Part shown: one piece after another, positions 61,131 to 64,000 of the stretch | Position numbering within the stretch: position 1 is the stretch's first letter | How the letters are laid out: each line of letters opens with the position of its first letter | Source of the DNA: Kudoa neothunni | Lineage: Eukaryota; Cnidaria | Reading direction: 5' to 3' | Assembly (NCBI GenBank): GCA_964304625.1 | Contig: OZ199838.1 | Location: 8,742,001-8,806,000 of the forward strand | DNA: 64,000 nucleotides | Made by a program: the position numbers and the translations under genes | The notes under the pieces: generated by a model | Databases searched by the model: none | Seen by the model: only the letters and a program-made list of their open reading frames with translations | Told to the model about the DNA's origin: nothing

Positions 61131-63287
61131 CCCTCTAATGGATTTGGGGTAAAATAATACCCCAATAGGATATTGTCACTTTAATTTCTCCCTATTTCTA
61201 AATTTGATAATTGTATAATTCCATCTATTCCTCAAATATATCATGTTGAATGGCCAACAAATTTTTTTTTAGAAATATATAATAAAATAGCGGAGTTATA
61301 GAATTTCTATCCTCCGATGGATTTTGGGGTAAAAAAATATCCCAAATTTTCCTCTGTCAGAATTAAAAATAAAAATGTTCTGGAGTATTTTTACCAAGTT
61401 GAGAATTTACTGAAGGGTAAATTATAAAATATAACGTTCTTAATTCTTACCAAATACGTCATTAAGTTCATTAGACTCGTGCACATCGCCCCCCCCCCTT
61501 CAAAAATGGATTATTTGGATAGCAGCTGCAGTGATATTACAGATATTTCTAATAGTGAATATGACGATAATTTCACAGAATCCGAAGAAGGATCAGATAT
61601 TTTGGAGTGTGAACCGTTTGATCAATCCACAGTGAGTAAAAAAGGAATCATATGGAGTTATCAAAAACCACCAACATCCAAAGCATCAAAATGTAATATT
61701 ATGCAGCCGGCACCTGGTCTTACGGCCTATTGCACATCTAGAGTCAAAACCCAACTCGATTGTTTTTTTTATATGTTTTACGGAAGAAATCATTTCGACG
61801 ATAATAAAATATACTAATCAGTTTGGTGCGTCGAAATTTGAAAATTGGCGTGACGTTGACGAGATTGAATTTAAAGGTTTTTTGGGGATTTTAATTCTTA
61901 TGGTCATTCATAAAGATCGCGGTAAACCTGTTGGTGAACTTTTTAGTACCCTCAGAGGGCAAGTGTGTTTATAGGCAATTGTTCAGTTACCAAAGATTTC
62001 GTCAGATATCTAGGGCGATTCATTTTGACGACTATAATACTCGAGAGGAAATTAAAATGGAGGAAAAATTTTGTGCGATTCGTGATATTTTTAGTACATG
62101 GACAGACATTTTACTAAAATGCTTTGTACCATTCGAAGATGTCACCATCGATGAACAGTTAGTACCATTTAAGGGAAGATGCCCATTCCGGCAGTACATG
62201 CCGTTAAAGCCTGCTAAATACGATATAAAATTTTTTTTAGCTGTGGATCCCGTCGGATGCTATGTGTACGGCGTTGATGTGTATCTTGGTAAAAATGGAC
62301 CTCGAAAAAAATATGACTCTGTTGGGTACTATTCGACTTAACAGGCCAGAAATTCCACCTTGTGCTATGCCATCAAAAACTAAACATGTTTATAGCAGTC
62401 AATTTTTGTTCCACGAGAAACATATGATAACGTCATATGTAAGCAAAATAAACAAAGCGGTAATATTGTTGTCTTCAGGATCAACGAACGATAGAATTAA
62501 TGATGATTCTAAACGTAAACCAGAAGTTATTATTCATTATAATTCAACAAAAGGCGGTGTTGATACTGTGGACCGTATGTTGTCATCCGTTTCTGTTAGA
62601 CGACATAACAGAAGATCGCCTATGGTGGTATTTTCTAATATAGTCGATTTATCATTGGTAAATGCAATGTCTGTATACAACAAAATATTTGATGGAAATA
62701 TTATTCAAAGAAAATTTTTGAAAATACTGGCTAAATTGTTATTTGATCCATTTATGGAAAGAAATGTAGCAAATAACAAAGTTATCAAAAGGCCTTCGTT
62801 CTGCACTGCACAACAACCCAATACACCGAACTCCCAAAGTAAATTGCCAAGGTGCGAATTTTGCCCCAGGAAATTAGATAAAAAACAAACAATGTTTGTT
62901 TCAAATGTAGTAGATACTGTTGCAAAAACCATGTATTAAACGTTTGCAATTATTGTTGTCGTTAATTCTTCTCATTTTATAATGCTTATAAATTGATTTA
63001 ACAATTAATTATAATTTCATTTTTACTAACAAAGATTTTTGCTATGATGTACAATAAAAAACTATCCATTATGTTTAAATTAGAGCAGCGATTTTTAACG
63101 GAGTTAGTTATCGTAGGATTATAGGGATTATTTATTTATTTTCAACTGATTCTGACCCTATACTTGTTCCATTTTGCATGATTTCAAAAAATTATATTTT
63201 TTTCTTGTATATGGAATGAAAAAACTTGGGGTATTTTTTTACCCCAAAATCCATCGGAGTTAAGTCGATTTTAAGTACATTAGAGGG
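61131..63287 (+). mobile_element. piggyBac PB5
   Basis: 2157 bp between TTAA at 61127-61130 and 63288-63291. Tips CCCTCTAATGGATTT and, reversed, CCCTCTAATG. Subterminal blocks are GGGGTAAAATAATACCCC 15 nt from the left tip and GGGGTATTTTTTTACCCC near 63233-63250. Same subfamily as PB4 by tips and protein. Confidence 0.9.
61506..62985 (+). pseudogene. piggyBac transposase of PB5, lost second catalytic Asp
   Basis: Start MDYLDSSCSDITD at about 61506. N-terminal part broken by frameshifts near 61790 and 61945. The first catalytic block is intact (VTIDEQLVPFKGRCPF). Directly after YLGKNGPRKKYDS the frame jumps to VGTIRLNRPEIPP; compared with PB4 about 45 residues, including the DNFFSS block with the second catalytic Asp, are deleted. 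The third block (TKGGVDTVDRMLSSV) is intact. The zinc tail is in another frame (CFKCSRYCCKNHVLNVC) after CEFCPRKL. Dead copy. Confidence 0.87.
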
Positions 63288-63291
63288 TTAA

Positions 63292-64000
63292 AAATATAAA
63301 TATTAATTTCGCACATAATAAAATTTGTGTTATTATTCAATTTTTACAGGTTCTCAATAAAAACCCAAGATTTTAAAGAAAAATGAAAAAAAACCAAGCA
63401 GTGGACGCCCTGATTTGCATTACGAATGTGTAAGCGCGAGGATTAATGGATTTTTTTCTTCCGTTTTTCATACCTTAGGCGCCATATTATTTAAAGAAAA
63501 CATATTGATGCTATACAATATATTTTTATGCTCGTTTTCAGACATCGATTGTATTTATAGCGTTCATAACATACTAATTTCTCGTTTGTAGCATTAAAGC
63601 TTTTCTTAGAAGTTAAAAATACAATAGCAATATGAGCAGATAATATAAGAGAAATTTATTGACAACTTGCTCAAACGAAAGGACGAGTTGCAATATCTTT
63701 ATATAAAATATATATGTCCCCATGGAAATAAAAGAAAACTACGAGAAAATATAATTAGACCAAGCTCACAGCTAGCTAATGGCTGCGAAGTTTTTATAAT
63801 TATCTCGAGTACTGATAGCTATTTGTACGTGTCAAAGTAGTGTAATGCACAACCATGAACGATTCAACGTCCTATGTTATAAACATAACCAAAAATTACC
63901 GACATTCATTCAAGAGAATCTTGAGAAGTATCTTAATTGGGGATGTGATAATAAAAGTTAATTTATCAATTGAAACCGATCTAAACATTCCAATTAGTCT
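63292..64000. other. Intergenic, nothing recognised
   Basis: AT-rich sequence to the right of PB5, no supported gene. Confidence 0.3.

Noticed and set aside
1-64000. CRISPR arrays, bacterial operons or phage
   Set aside because: Introns, eukaryotic gene families and transposon types show nuclear eukaryotic DNA, and no regularly spaced short repeats were seen.

Overview
This is an AT-rich eukaryotic, almost certainly animal, window. The evidence is short-intron genes encoding HOP2/PSMC3IP, KTI12, NFU1 and a claudin-like tetraspan protein, set among dense DNA transposons, LTR retrotransposons and Helitrons. In the genes I could splice by eye, introns are mostly 38-67 nt, with one of 22 nt and a few of 102-120 nt. 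A compact-intron, transposon-loaded invertebrate, for example a myxozoan-type parasite, would fit, but the species cannot be proved from the sequence.

Layout. 1-3.9 kb: minus-strand multi-exon gene for an acidic membrane protein, cut by the left edge. 4.96-5.61 kb: intact three-exon minus gene of unknown function. 7.57-19.21 kb: one BEL/Pao retrotransposon with 124-bp LTRs and a CCATC target duplication, carrying a nested stack of piggyBac elements (PB2 with PB1 inside it, and PB3 next to PB2). 19.36-21.40 kb: non-autonomous Helitron. 21.96-22.44 kb: short hAT element. 22.7-24.64 kb: decayed piggyBac (PB6). 24.80-26.40 kb: intact eight-exon minus gene for a C-terminally anchored membrane protein. 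27.58-31.56 kb: decayed Gypsy element with 99-bp LTRs. 31.7-32.5 kb: GC-rich retroposon-like island. 32.64-33.3 kb: ISXO2-like transposase relic and a piggyBac-type end. 34.1-35.1 kb: second Helitron copy. 36.2-37.1 kb: hAT-like element. 37.36-38.35 kb: KTI12. 41.9-42.7 kb: NFU1 with two one-base indels. 43.09-44.23 kb: HOP2 in eleven exons. 44.87-45.2 kb: mariner relic beside a third Helitron copy (45.21-47.46 kb, inverted). 47.82-50.30 kb: piggyBac PB4. 51.38-51.98 kb: hAT element with an 8-bp target duplication. 53.12-55.87 kb: intact seven-exon claudin-like gene. 57.04-60.96 kb: a gene split by a 3.3-kb MULE/Mutator element. 61.13-63.29 kb: piggyBac PB5.

Together, the housekeeping genes are mostly intact while nearly every transposon is broken. 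The best-preserved transposase is PB1, the innermost and therefore youngest piece of the nested stack. Target-site duplications and reading frames that close perfectly across insertions allow the order of events to be read directly. All gene models were made by hand-splicing on GT/AG signals and checking phase; no homology search was run.
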